DNA of 64,000 nucleotides. It comes from Pogona vitticeps (Eukaryota > Chordata > Lepidosauria > Squamata > Agamidae). The position numbers and the translations under genes were made by a program. The stretch is from the NCBI RefSeq assembly GCF_051106095.1, contig NC_135785.1, positions 219,901,045 through 219,965,044 of the forward strand, given 5' to 3'. This document shows, piece after piece, positions 47,118 through 60,067 of the stretch. The notes under the pieces were generated by a model that saw only the letters and a list, made by a program, of their open reading frames with translations, searched no databases and was not told the origin of the DNA. Position 1 is the first letter of the stretch. Each line of letters opens with the position of its first letter.

Positions 47118-47490
47118 TCAGCCTTCCATCCTTCCAAAGTCAGTAAATTGATTACCCAGCTCGTGGGTGGTCTACAATGTAATTATGCAGGCTAGTCATT
47201 GCCCCCTCCCACAAGCTGGGTACTCAGTTTACTGACCTTAGAAGGATGGAAGGCTGACTCAGCCTTGATAGTCCAGTAGTTTAAGTATCTGGCTGCAGAG
47301 CCAGAGGCTGGGGGTTCGATTCCCCACTGTGCCTTGTTGACAGGAGCTGGACTCAGTGATCCATAGGGTCCCTTCCAGCTTTGCAGTTCTAAGATGATGA
47401 TTGGCTGCCTGAACCTGTTGGGATCAAACTCCAGTTGTTGTAGAGGTTTGGCTGCAGTACTGCAGTTTAACTACTGTGCCATGAGACATC
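47118..47490 (-). mobile_element. tRNA-derived SINE with L2-like tail, folded back and split by another SINE
   Basis: Right end GGTTTGGCTGCAGTACTGCA GTTTAACTACTGTGCCA is the reversed tRNA head, with GGGATCAAACTCCAGTTG the reversed B box. After the inserted SINE (47267-47402) the body continues leftward through GACTCAGCCTTCCATCCTTC and GGGTACCCAGCTTG-like text. At the left, 47117-47161 is an inverted copy of 47213-47257 (about 44 bp, six or so mismatches), replacing the usual L2-like tail. The intact counterpart is at 61745. Confidence 0.75.
47267..47402 (+). mobile_element. tRNA-derived SINE with CR1-like tail, nested
   Basis: Head GATAGTCCAGTAGTTTAAGT ATCTGGCTGCAGAGCC, B box GGGTTCGATTCC at 47312-47323, then GACAGGAGCTGGACTCAGTG, GGGTCCCTTCCAGCTTTGCA and tail TTCTAAGATGATGA. 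Same family as 16772 (-). It interrupts the SINE at 47118-47490, so it is the younger of the two. Confidence 0.88.
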
Positions 47491-47494
47491 AACC

Positions 47495-48680
47495 TCACTT
47501 AGCATAGCCAGTGGCTTAAGGTAAGGAGTTGGGAGTCCAAAAGTTCTAGAGGGCCAATGCCATTCTTGCATTAAATGACAACATATTTTGAACTTGACCC
47601 TTGGAACTCGGCAGAATGGACTGGTTTTGTTCCAAATATCAAGAGATGGGAATCTTTGATTTCTGCTTTGTTCCAGCATCAGTTTCTTTTTCTGTTCCTT
47701 ATGTTTCAGTTCAGTGACAACAGATCTTTTCCATTAGTTTTCAGTGACAACCTAGTCTTCTGGAATTTCAGAACTCACATAGGCTGTGCTCATCAGGATC
47801 CTCCTTGTTTGACTTTGGAGAAATTATGGTTAAAAAACAAATTAAGCCAATTTTCAATATGTTCTGTTACATTCCATCACCCAGTAACATATCATGGCTG
47901 GCATGAGCAATAAGGGACCAGCTTGAAAGCTGGAGTGTTATAAATGATTTATTGGTCTAATAAACAGACTCAAATTATCTACTTCTTTCCCTTCCCCCTT
48001 GCCCGAAGGACCAATACAGCTACTGTACAAACATTTTCTACTTCCCATTATGTAATGTTACAGAGAAGAAAAACAAGGATACGAGCCCCATGAGATTCTC
48101 AATGGCTGACAGATTCTCTCCCCCACTACCCAGCCAGACTATTAAACAACTTTGAAACTGAGATGAAAGTGGCTGGTTTGGGCAGTCTGCAACAAGAGCA
48201 GATTGCTGTGTTCTCTGTCATGGAGACATTTTGTGGCCAATCAAGCTCCTAGAAGCCCATTACTTTTCTGAGTTGCCCAGGAGAGGTGCCACTGATTCTG
48301 CCACTTTTCTCAGCTGACATCCTTCTGCTTTTGAGGCAGGTTCTACCTCTCAGTCCCTCTTCTGTTGAGGGAGAGAAGGGCAGCCAGAGACGTAGCTTCA
48401 CTTGTGTTGTGAGGAACAAGCTCTGAAAATAACTCTCCCACAAAGCAGAACGTTCTTCACTCAGTCATTTAGTACACAGCTGTGGAGCTTCATCATGATT
48501 TGCTCTTCTGTAATTATAGGACTGACACATTTGAAGCACTGCTAACAGGAAGAAGGGAGGCAGATTTGTCGGTTCCGCAGCCCAGTGTCAAGCACGTTTA
48601 TTTCATTTTTTACTTGGAAATAAATTCCATTTATTTGAATGGAAGTAACTGTCATGCAAATGTGGATGCCAGTTGCCTTT
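47495..48680. other. unassigned noncoding sequence
   Basis: No repeat recognised except a short AATGGAAGTAACTG/ACTTGG phrase at 48595-48660 that resembles the family at 20555. Confidence 0.4.
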
Positions 48681-48682
48681 AG

Positions 48683-48800
48683 CATCACAAAATCATAGGA
48701 TTGTGAAGCTGGAAGACATAGAAAATGTCACTAAGTCTAACGGCATGTCAAAACAGGAAATCCACGGCTGATGACCACCCAACCATGATTTATACACCTT
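48683..48800 (-). mobile_element. CR1 3' end, degenerate
   Basis: CATCACAAAATCATAGGATT and GTGAAGCTGGAAGACATAGA then AAGTCTAACGGC follow the reversed CR1 tail and 3' UTR order with much divergence, implying an old copy. Confidence 0.65.
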
Positions 48801-48841
48801 CAGTGAATTGATTCAATGGGACATAATTATTATTACTTCCT

Positions 48842-49050
48842 GGAGAGGTCAGTGAGTTGGGTACCTGACTATGAAGCCAGAGATTATGATTTCAGTTCTC
48901 CCCTAGACAAGACCCAGCCTGTGTAGCCTTGGGGAAATCTATACAGTCCCAGAAGAAGGAAGTGGTAAACCACTTCTGAGTACTCTATATACCTAGAAAA
49001 CTTTAGAAAGGGTTGTCATTAAGTCAGAATTGACTTGTTGGCACACAGTT
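48842..49050 (+). mobile_element. tRNA-derived SINE, GACTTGACRG-tail group
   Basis: Head GGAGAGGTCAGTGAGTTGGG TACC, B-box side GATTTCAGTTCTCCCC, middle CCTGTGTAGCCTTGGGGAAA, AAGTGGTAAACCACTTCTGA, tail GGGTTGTCATTAAGTCAGAA TTGACTTGTTGGCACA. It is nearly the same layout as the copy at 20800. Confidence 0.8.
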
Positions 49051-49051
49051 C

Positions 49052-49300
49052 TTATTATGAATGAAGAAAACTCCAATACCTTCTTCTGTGGGCCATTCCA
49101 CTTTTGCACATCTCTTACTTTCTGGAAGTTCTTTCTAATGATTAGTTGTAATCTCTTTTCTTTTAATTTGAATTCTTATTTTGGATCCTATCCTTTGCTT
49201 GCTTGCTCTATCTTCTTTGTGTCAATCCTTCAAATATAGGACAATAGCTATCATATTTCCTTTCCTTTTCTAAACACATCCATCTTCCTTAACTGTTCCT
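49052..49300 (-). mobile_element. CR1/L3-type relic
   Basis: TGGAAGTTCTTTCTAATGAT, TGTAATCTCTTTTCTTTTAA TTTGAATTC and TAGCTATCATATTTCC follow the order of an old CR1-group 3' region (reverse orientation) with heavy decay. Confidence 0.6.
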
Positions 49301-49319
49301 CACAGGGCTTTTTAATTTC

Positions 49320-49400
49320 ATTAATTTGATTTGATTTTTATACTACCTCTTTAGTGAATACACAACTCTGGGCAGTTTACAAATGAAACTCAAAATCATT
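49320..49400 (-). mobile_element. L2-type 3' end, short
   Basis: TTGATTTGATTTTTATACTA CCTC...CTCTGGGCAGTTTACAAATG corresponds to the reversed L2-type terminus. Confidence 0.55.
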
Positions 49401-49404
49401 GGCA

Positions 49405-50224
49405 TTTTCTCATCCTTTTCATGCAGTGAACTTCGAATTGTTTCGAATGATGCCTTCAGTATTTTACCTTTAAGGAAGTCTCACTGATTTAAGAGGGAAC
49501 AAAAGTCTGCTAAATTAGGCTAGATTCAACCATAAGTTACTAGTTTTGACATCAGCTTTGAAATGCATTATGGGTAGGGTTAGTAGACATTCTTTTTTGG
49601 TGCCTTCTCCTCCCCAACTGCTTTGCTCCTTTAAGCCATTTTCTGTTCTTAGTCTCTGTATCCTCTGTTGCAATAATGCAATTTCATATGATTGCTTATG
49701 GTTGACCATATCATTTTCTTTAAGGGTATCCATAACATGACAGAATCACAGAGCTGTAGAAGCGGTTTTAGGACATCTAGTCCAAACCCTCTAGAATTAC
49801 AACATCTCTAAGAGAAAACTGCTCAGCTATTGCTTGAAGACCTTGAGTAGAATAAAATGAGTTGGAGCTAATCTCATTGATTTCAGTAGGAACAAAGTTC
49901 AGCTAATTCAGCTAATTCAATCTAGATTTCACCTACGGGGTCTAAGGAAACAGCAGCTACCATATCTTCAGATGTTTGACAGCATATTTTCTTAGGGCTT
50001 GGTCCCCAGAAAAATACCTCTTATAAAAGTGCTTCAAATAAAGTTTTGTGTAAACTTGATTAAGATCAAAAGATTGTATCTAAATAAGGTTTCCTCCATC
50101 TTCTCTTTCCCTGAGCTGAGATTACAGTGAACTTCAATCATAAATATGTTTATTCAGAATTAAGTCAGCTTTGTTCAAGAAAACCTATGTCTTCAAAGAA
50201 TGAATATAAAAGATATAGATGCCC
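49405..50224. other. mostly unassigned, with short repeat debris
   Basis: 49738-49800 (AGAATCACAGAGCTGTAGAA...AGTCCAAACCC) resembles a CR1 tail in reverse. 49465-49510 and 49855-49935 carry weak copies of the family at 20555, the second with a short AGCTAATTC duplication. Confidence 0.45.
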
Positions 50225-52865
50225 TTGTTGTTGTTTAGTCAAATTCATGTTGGTAGTTTCAGTGACACTGTCCAACTATCTCATCCTCTGTCGTCTCCTT
50301 CTCCTCTTGCCCTCCCACTTTCCCAACATCAGGGTCTTTTCAGGGAGTCTTCTCTTCTCATGAGATGGCCAAAGTATTGGAGCCTCAGCTTCAGAATCTG
50401 TCCTTCAAGTGAGCACACAGGGTTGATTTCCTTCCGAATTGATAGGTTTGTTCTCCGTGCAGTCCAGGGGACTCTCAAGAGCCTCCTCCAGCACCACAAT
50501 TCAAAAGCATCAATTCTTTAGCGGTAAGCCTTCTTCATGGTCCAGCTCTCACTTCCATACACTGCTACTGGAAAAACCATAGCTTTGACTATGCAGACCT
50601 TTGTCGGCAAGGTGATGTCTCTGATTTTTAAGATGCTGTCAAGGTTTGTCGTCACTTTTCTCCCCAGAAGCAGGTGTCTTTTAATTTAGTGGCTGCTGTC
50701 CCCATCTGCAGTGAGCCCAAGAAAGTAAAATGGAGCCCAAGAAAGTAAAATCTGTCACTGCCTCCATATTTTCCCCTTCTATTTGCCAGGGATCAGTGGC
50801 CGTGATCTTAGTTTTTTTTTAATGTTGAACTTCAGACCATTTTTTTGCACTCTCCTCTTTCACCCTCAAGAGGTTCTTTAATTCCTCCTCATTTTCTGCC
50901 ATTAGAGTGGTATCATCTGCATATCGGAGGTTGTTGATATTTCTTCCGGCAATCTTAATTCCGGCTTGGGATTCATCCAGTCCTGCCTTTTGCACAATGT
51001 ATTCTGCATACAAGTTAAATAAGCAGGGAGACAATATATAGCCTTGTCATACTCCTTTCTCAATTTTGAACCAATCAGTTGTTCCATATCCAGTTCTAAT
51101 TGTTGCTTCCTGTCCCACATATAGATTTCTCAGGAGATAGTTAAGGTGGTCAGGCACTCACATTTCTTTAAGGAGTTGCCATAGTTTGCTGTGGTCTACA
51201 CAGTCAAAGGCTTTTGCGTAGTCAATGAATTAGAAGTAGGTGTTTTTCTGGAACTCTCTGGCTTTCTCCATAGTCCAGTGCATGTTAGCAATTTGGTCTC
51301 TAGTTCCTCTGCCTATTCGAAATCCAGCTTGTACTTCTGGGAGTTTTCGGTCCACATACTGCTAAAGCCTACCTTGGAAGATTTTGAGCATAACCTTGCT
51401 AGCGTGTGAAATGAGTGCAATTGTACGGTAATTGGAGCATTCTTTGGCACTGCCCTTCTTTGGGAGTGGGATGTAGACTCATCTTTTCCAATCCTCTGGC
51501 CACTGCTGATTTTTCCAAACTTGCTGGCATATTGAGTGTAACACCTTAACAATGTCATCTTTTAAGATTGTAAATAGTTCAACTGGAATGCCATCATCTC
51601 CACTGGCCTTGTTGTTACCCATGCTTTCTAAGGCCCACTTGACTTTACTCTCCAGGATGTCTGGCTCAAGGTCAGCAACTACACTATCTGGGTTGTCTGA
51701 GACATCCAGATGTTTCTGGTATAATTCCTCTGTGTATTCTTGCCATCTCTTCTTGATGTCTTCTGCTTCTGTAAGAGCCCTACCATTTTTGTCCGTTATC
51801 ATTTCCATCTTTGCACAAAAGATTCCTTTAATATCTCGAATTTTCCTGAACAGATCTCTGGTTTTTCCCTTTCTATTATTTTCCTCTATATCTTTGCACT
51901 GTTCATTTAAGAATGCCCTCTTGTCTCTCCTTGTTATTCTTTGGAAGTCTGCCTTCAATTTTCTGTAACTTTCCCTATCTCCCTTGCATTTTGCTTCCCT
52001 TCTCTTCTCTGCTATTTGTAAGGCCTCATTAGACAGCCACTTTGCTTTCTTTCATTTCCTTTTTGGGGGGATGGTTTTTGTTACTGCTTCCTGTACAATG
52101 TTACGAGCCTCCATCCATAGTTCTTCAGGCACTCTGTCCACCACATCTAATTCCTTAAATCTGTTCTTCACTTCCACTGTGTATTCATAAGGGATTTGGT
52201 TTAGATTATACCTGACTAGCCCAGTGCTTTTTCCTACTTTCTTCAGTTTAAGCTTGAATTTTGCTATAAGAAGCTGATAATCAGAGCCACTATCAACTCC
52301 AAAAAGGGACGTGGTGGCGCTGTGGGCTAAACCGCAGAAGCCTGTGCTGCAAGGTCAGAAGACCAAGCAGTCGTAAGATCGAATCCACACGATGGAGTGA
52401 GCTCCCGTCGCTTGTCCCAGCTCCCGCCAACCTAGCGGTTCGAAAGCATGCAAATGCAAGTAGATAAATAGGGACCACCTCGGTGGGAAGGTAACAGCAT
52501 TCCGTGTCTAAGTCGCACTGGCCATGTGACCACGGAAGATTGTCTTCGGACAAAACGCTGGCTCTATGGCTTGGAAACGGGGATGAGCACCGCCCCCTAG
52601 AGTCGAACACGACTGGACAAAAAATTGTCAAGGGGAACCTTTACCTTTACCTATCAACTCCAGGTCTTGTTTTTGCTGACTCTATTGAGCTTCTCCGTCT
52701 TTGGCTGCAGAGAACATAATCAATCTGATTTCTGTATTGTCTATCTGGGAATGTCCATGTGTAGAGTCACCTCTTGTGTTGTTGGAGTAGATGCCCTTAG
52801 CATTAATTCACAGTTCTGTGCCAGTCATTGCAGTATGTCCAGTAGGCCAGGATTGAGTTGCTAGG
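50225..52865 (-). mobile_element. Bov-B (RTE) LINE, ~2.3 kb, interrupted by a Sauria SINE
   Basis: Reverse strand, 5' to 3': endonuclease end with QIDYVLCSQRRRSSIESAK and SGSDYQLLIAKFKLKLKKVG split by the SINE; linker IPYEYTVEVKNRFKELDVVD; RT from ITRRDKRAFLNEQCKDIEEN through NKASGDDGIPVELF; MSPCLFNLYAEYIVQKAGLD; NINNLRYADDTTLMAENEEE with YADD at 50923-50912; 3' end TTGTTGTTTAGTC. An internal deletion removes about 85 bp near 50240 relative to the copies at 9038 and 59630. A 20-bp direct duplication GAGCCCAAGAAAGTAAAATG lies at 50712-50751. Stops and shifts occur throughout. 5'-truncated near 52865. Confidence 0.93.
52302..52651 (+). mobile_element. Sauria SINE inside Bov-B, exact TSDs
   Basis: GGGACGTGGTGGCGCTGTGG start, B-box region TCGTAAGATCGAATCC, AGTAGATAAATAGG middle and AGGGGAACCTTTACCTTTAC end. 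An exact 11-bp repeat TATCAACTCCA flanks it at 52291-52301 and 52652-52662, and Bov-B sequence resumes directly. It lies in the opposite orientation to its host LINE. Confidence 0.96.
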
Positions 52866-52869
52866 TCTC

Positions 52870-54264
<1,395 letters not shown>

Positions 54265-57200
54265 TAGATAGCCTTTTAAAATTATTTTACTGCTCCATTA
54301 GCAGAAAGGCAGATAGCCCTAGTCTTTCCATGGGCCTCCCACCTATTTAGTGGTAAGTTCTGAGGTGGTGGTCTTTATGGGTAAGGTGATTTCAGAAAAC
54401 ACCGACACTACTATAGCTTTGCCACAACTGCAGCAAATATTGTTTAAAATAATGTTTAAGCAAAATGTGTCAATGTCATGGAAAGAATAAGCACAATCAC
54501 TGTTTTGACCAGCACACCTACAATGCTGCATTCTGAGGAAGCATCTCTTTGTCAGGATGCATAATGCAGGGCCACAGGAGATCCCTCCCACCATTACCTG
54601 TTTTGTGGTAGCAATCAACAACAACTAGCAATCATGCTGACCCAGCAAAAGCTTGGGAAGCAGTACTTCCATCATGGGCTGACAGACAACTATGGTGACA
54701 GAGACATGGGCCTGGTAGAAAGTGACAGGCAATGTTGTGACAGGCAGGAGGACAGTGGCTGGGCAGCATTAAAGCCAAACTTTTCTGCTTTCCTTGATCA
54801 GCCCTCTAGGACTGGCCTAAAACAGAACAGTTAATGGCACCCTGCTCTCACCACCACAACACGTGTCAAGTGCAGAATAACCAAAGCAAGTCAAATTATT
54901 TTGTCACTTGAGGTAGAAAATCTCACAACTACCTCTTTCCCCTATTTGGCAGAAAGCTGCAATAATATAAATTTAAATAAATAAAATGTTGTTGTCTTTT
55001 ATAATACAATTCAGTAAGGTGAATGCTTCACCTCATGTACTAGTAGGGCAAGCCTTGTGATCATCTAAGGGTCCCACGGGACACCTTGAGTAGTCACAAT
55101 GGTGGTGAAAATGTGTCACTTATTAATTCCACTGCAAGCTCTCTGTGCTATCCACTGGAAACATTTTGTGCAATCCAAGACTTTCTTTACCTTTGCTGTC
55201 ACATGGATGTTCAGAAAAAAAAGATGGCCCATTGGACTTCCAAAAGAGAACATCGATCACATTTCCAGCTATCCAGACAGACATAGGAGTCTCCCTTAGG
55301 ACTAGAAAAGCATTGTGAGTACACTTGGGTGTCCCCTGGGCAAAGGCATACAGCCAGCAAATCCTTCACTTCCAAAAGCATTGCACTGTAACCTTCCATA
55401 CACTGTACTGTGAGAATAAATAGAATAAAGAAAGAACAATCCAGATTCTACTATGCCTGCACAAGGAAGCCCTGTCCCTTATCCAGAGCACTGTCTAGTT
55501 AAATGTTGTTAGACAAATTCAGTTACATGCTATTTAACATTTGCAAGAAACTTCTGGGACACATTATTTGGAGATTTAGAGCGTGCTGTCATCCACATAT
55601 GGATGATACAGATACGTTTCTTTCTTTCTCATTGTACTGTAAGAAAGCTGTCATTGTTGTAAATCAACATCTCAGGCTGGGAATGAATTTTCTGAGGGCT
55701 AAAAAAAAAAATGAATTTTCATCTAAAGAAGACAGAGATAATCTCAATTGTTACCTCCTCTCCCCACCCAAAAACAGAGTTTCGATAAGTCACTTTTTGG
55801 ACTGTAGCACCCAGAATCCTCCACTGGACATTCTATGAGCTATCGGTCTAAAAGTACCCCCCCACACTCTGCCAGGAAGCAGAGATTTTGATTGGGTAGC
55901 ATTGCTCCTACCCACAAAAACACCCTAGGCACATAAGGCATGTGACCTTGAGAATGTGGTTGGTTTTCAGTTGCCTAGACAAGAACTGTGGCTTGTGGTG
56001 GAGGTGGAGGGGGTCCAAGTTTCCCACCTGTGCTACTGCTTACTCCTAGGCGATCCTGTTAGATTTGATGGATGCTGGCTTTTAAATACTGATCAGAATC
56101 ATGTAACTTGCTGCAGCTACTTGTGACTAACTGATCAAGTGCCATGGCACATGTCAGTTGTGTAGTTGGGTGCATTAGCAAGTGTGTGCTTGAGATGAGC
56201 CATGAAATTTTCTCACATAGCCGCAATTAGCTACGGCAAGTTACAGACAACTTATGTGAACACGACAGGATTCTGGCCACTGATTCCAAATAACCAACTT
56301 CCACATCAGGCTATCTCAACAACTGCCTTAAATGAAAATGGACATTTAATAAGAAAATCACAAGTCTGATAGGAAACAAAACATGTACCTGCTGGCTATA
56401 GCTACTTAATGAAGAGAAAGGAATTTATTATATACTTTTCTCAATGATTTGTGTATGTTTCCAGTCTTGTGGCATGTCATCTGTTCCCTAGGATTTCTCT
56501 GAGGTGATTAAAGGGCAGAGAACATTATCTGTTATCCCCTCTAGATTTCCGCTTACTTTAATACTGAAGGATTGTTCACTGTCTTCAGATTGCTGATGGA
56601 TTGGTGAGAATTTTATTGTCTTGTAGCCATAGAGCACAATGTTTCACGTACATGAAGAATCATGTGTTGTGCTGTTTGGACCCCTAGATGGATTTGCTGC
56701 TCACAAGAGCCTGCAACAGCAGCTAATTGGTCGACTTTGTGACAGCTGGAGTGTTAATGCTTGCACTCTTCTGCATAACCTGTGCAATTTGAAACTCAGG
56801 ATGGCTGGCCTGGGAAGTCTACAAAACCTGCATGCATTGATTGTGATCTTTTATGATTGTTTATTATATGCATTACAACCCAACCCAAAGGCCTACTCAA
56901 CATCAAGAGCTGGTTTTTCTGGGTGACATCTGTGTTGATAATGAGCACATCAAAAGTTAAATCAAGGATGGAGGCAAAACACATCTTCATTTTAATGCCA
57001 AGGATATTACTAAGTCACCAGTGGTTGCTAAAAATGTAAGCTGCACAATAAAAGAGATATTCTGCCCCAGAGAGGTCATAGTATATACTTCAAAGGGAAG
57101 CCAACCAGTCTAAAAGTCACATCTTTTCTGTAAGGTCTTCAACTAGCTAAAATTCTGATGCTTTTATATTCCTTTTTGCAACAGAAAACTATTATCTAAA
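54265..57200. other. unassigned noncoding sequence
   Basis: Long interval without a defensible gene. 55790-55830 (TTTTTGGACTGTAGCACCCAGAATCC) is hAT-MITE-like debris. A 95-codon open frame at 56639-56926 shows no domain. No terminal inverted repeats, poly-A-flanked pseudogene or RNA gene seen. Confidence 0.4.
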
Positions 57201-57203
57201 AAC

Positions 57204-57247
57204 CTGGTCTCGGCTAAAACAATCCCTGGTCTCGGCTAAAACAATCC
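57204..57247. repeat. perfect 22-bp tandem duplication
   Basis: CTGGTCTCGGCTAAAACAAT plus CC occurs twice, back to back, with no mismatch. Another short duplication (ATTGCTTGCCCATGG) is at 57402-57434. Confidence 0.95.
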
Positions 57248-57439
57248 CAATTATCTGTTCAATTAAAAATGCTGAATAGAATTAATAACAGTCATTGTAT
57301 ACTGCCAACAAAATTCTGAGTTATTGCAACCCTCTCAGGGTTTCCCAGATATGCTTAGAAGTGGATTAACAGCTCCTCTTTCTGGAGGTGCTGTGGGACC
57401 ATATTGCTTGCCCATGGCCATTGCTTGCCCATGGTGGGG

Positions 57440-58439
57440 TGTGTATGAACCACACATGCCCTGAGTAATCTTAGCTGGCCCCTCTCCTGGAAGGCACAGT
57501 GGGGATATGAACTCTTGGCCTTGGGAATAATTTTAAGCTGGAAAATCACTGCAATTAGCCCCAGTCACCAGCCCCAGAGCAGATCCTTTGAATCAATGGG
57601 ACTCGAGTCTGTGACTACACCATCAAATACCTGGAGATTTGCTCCATTTATTAAATGAGTGAAATCGAAGTAATTTTTCATGCTGCATGATGCAAAAGCT
57701 AAATCGAATCAATCCAGCCTTTTTGGCTTGCAATCCAGATTTTATCTCACCAGGGAAGAGCTTACTAGTTTTTCTTGCTAGAAAGATTTGATAGGGCTTT
57801 TTCCTCTGTGGATAGGAGAGTGGCTTTTCTGTAGAGGAGGAGAGGGGAAGAGTGGAAGGAGAGGCGCTAGCTGGAATAAAAGAGAGGGAGCCCAAGAGAA
57901 GGGACAGTGAATGAGAGTGGAGAGTAGTATGTTTGTGTGAGGGGAAAGGGGGCAATGGGGGAAAGAGCATGGATATACACACACACACACACACACAGTG
58001 CCAGTACTCACCTCTTTGCAATGCCTCTGCTCCCCTAAGCTGCCACTTCTTTTTTTAACAGCTCCCCCACAGTCCTGTTTTTATTCTTTTTTAAAAAAAC
58101 AGCTTCAGGAACTCTGGCTGGCAAGAGAACAAGGTAAGGAGGAAGGAAAGCCTTCTTAAGGCAGTTCCTTTGAACTGCGCCACCTACAGGTGCTTCTAAT
58201 GGGACTGCAAATACTGGGCTTTTGCCCCTCTGGCTTCTGTGCCAGATGTATTGGAATGTACAAAATCCCCCTGCGTGATTCTGCAGCAAGAGAAGGCAAG
58301 TTAATTTACATTTCCTTTGCTGTGTAGTCACAGCTCTCTAACTCACACTGATTCAGTGGGTCTGTTCACGTAGTTTGGGACTAACAATTGGATTTCGCTC
58401 TGTATAAATTGGTGCTACAAATTCTGAGCTTGTACAACA
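57440..58439. other. unassigned noncoding sequence
   Basis: Includes an (AC)n run at 57976-57997 and a CT/GA-rich patch 57800-57960. No gene recognised. Confidence 0.45.
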
Positions 58440-58582
58440 TAGGAGTGGAAACCTTTGGCCCTCCAGATATTTTTGGATTGTAATTCTCACAGTCTCTTGC
58501 CATTGGCCATACTGTGTATGATTGTTGGAAAATATAGACCAAAATATTAGGGGGACTCAAATCTTCTCCATCCTGATCTAGG
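58440..58582. mobile_element. hAT-like MITE remnant
   Basis: TAGGAGTGGAAACCTTTGGC CCTCCAGATATTTTTGGATT at the left and ACTCAAATCTTCTCCATCCT GATCTA at the right form diverged inverted ends; the interior CTCCAGATAT...GGATTGTAATTCTCAC is the usual wording of this sauropsid family. Same group as 31527. Confidence 0.6.
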
Positions 58583-58584
58583 CA

Positions 58585-59616
58585 ATAAACAACTGGTTTG
58601 GTAACATTCGCTGCCTTTTAATTAATACTCCAAAGAGTTTCTTTTACCCTTCTCATTTTCACTTTCACTGATCCTTGCCTTCAGAGTTTGCAAGTAGCCT
58701 TTAGCTGTCCCCAAAGCATTGCTCTTTCCGGTCAGGGCCCGACAGCTGCTCTTGCCCATGCCTGTGTTTCTATAAACAGGGCTTGACATTCAAGCACAGC
58801 AGTGAAGCTGCTTCCTCCTGAGTCTCTTGGCTGTGGGAATAGGGATTCGCTTGTTAGTTTAGCTGTTCTCACCCTGTTCTTCTGCTACCTCTGTGTAGGT
58901 TGCAAGAGAGGTCAGTGGCAGCACATGCTGGTTTTGGGTGGCCTTTCACCCCTGCAGAACAGGACAGCTTGCTTCTCTTCAGCATCAGAATGCCTCAAAT
59001 CTTCCTGGATAAAATTAAACCATGCAACTGAACAATGCTACAGACTTGAGTACAAAAACATTTGATGTTCTCTGCACTGCCAGGTGGTTTTCCCAGTGGC
59101 AGGTATTCTTAGCTAATTGGTCTTAAGCTAAAGTCTTGACAGCTACAGGTTTGACACTTTTTCAGTTTTGTGTCCCCTGTGAAATAAACCAGATACATTG
59201 TAAAATTTCCAGGAAATGCCTCCTTAAAAAAAAAAAAAAGGAAGCTCACTGAGCACACTTATGTTGCTTGCACTCTGAAAATTGATGGGTTCACAATCTC
59301 AACAAATAACATGCAAACAATAATAACTGCTGTAAATATCAGACATTTAATAGGAGAAGGAGCATCATGAAAATTCTGTAATAGAACTGCACTTTCAGAC
59401 AGGGTTGCCACTTAGAAAACTAAATTTCACAGAAAAATATTGTGAAGCAAAATCTCTTTTTCTCTCTCTTGCCTTTGAATGCAAACATGTAATGCAGTCT
59501 TCTAATAACTACTGCATTTAGATAATTTGTGGCCTGATTATATGAATACTTTCTTGGGAGTTAGACCTGCTCCCATTTTAAAGTACAATTAAATCTCATC
59601 CATACAGTGGTGTTGT
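58585..59616. other. unassigned noncoding sequence
   Basis: An open frame of 87 codons at 58802-59065 has no recognised domain. No repeat family placed. Confidence 0.4.
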
Positions 59617-59629
59617 TTCCAGTCATTTT

Positions 59630-60054
59630 CGTCATTGTTTAGTCATTCAGTCATGTCCGACTCTTCGTGACCCCATGGACCAGAGCAAACCAGGCCCTTC
59701 TATCTTCCACTGCCTCCCGTAGTTGTGTCAAATTCATGTTGGTTGCTTCGATGACACTGTCTAACCATCTCATCCTCTGTCATCCCTTCTCCTCTTGCCT
59801 TCACACTTTCCCAACATCAAGGTCTTTTCCAAGGAGTCTTCTCTTCTCATGATATGGCCAAAGTACTGGAGCCTCAGCTTCAGGATCTGTCCTTCCAGTG
59901 AGCACTCAGGGTTGATTTCCTTTAGAATGGATAAGTTTATTCTCCTTGCAGTCCAGGGGACTCTTAAGAGCCTCCTCCAACACCACAATTCAAAGGCACC
60001 AATTCTTCAGCGGTCAGCTTTCTTTATGGTCCAGCTCTCACTTCCATACATCAC
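59630..60054 (-). mobile_element. Bov-B LINE 3' fragment with TSDs
   Basis: Starts GTCATTGTTTAGTCATTCAG and ends GTCCAGCTCTCACTTCCATA CATCAC. Reverse strand gives LKLRLQYFGHIMRREDSLEK and LGKCEGKRRRDD. A 13-bp repeat TTCYAGTCATTTT with one mismatch flanks it at 59617-59629 and 60055-60067, so this is an original 5'-truncated insertion. Confidence 0.93.
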
Positions 60055-60067
60055 TTCTAGTCATTTT

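Noticed and set aside
47312-47323. Possible tRNA gene from A-box and B-box sequences
   Set aside because: The head continues into a SINE body and tail and does not fold as a full tRNA; the same holds for the other B-box hits at 20845, 33250 and in the Sauria SINEs.
50225-52865. Host gene encoding an endonuclease/reverse transcriptase domain protein
   Set aside because: Sequence and layout are those of Bov-B, with stops, shifts and a nested SINE.
56639-56926. 95-codon ORF as a small gene
   Set aside because: No recognisable domain, no splice or promoter context, and length is within chance for this much sequence.
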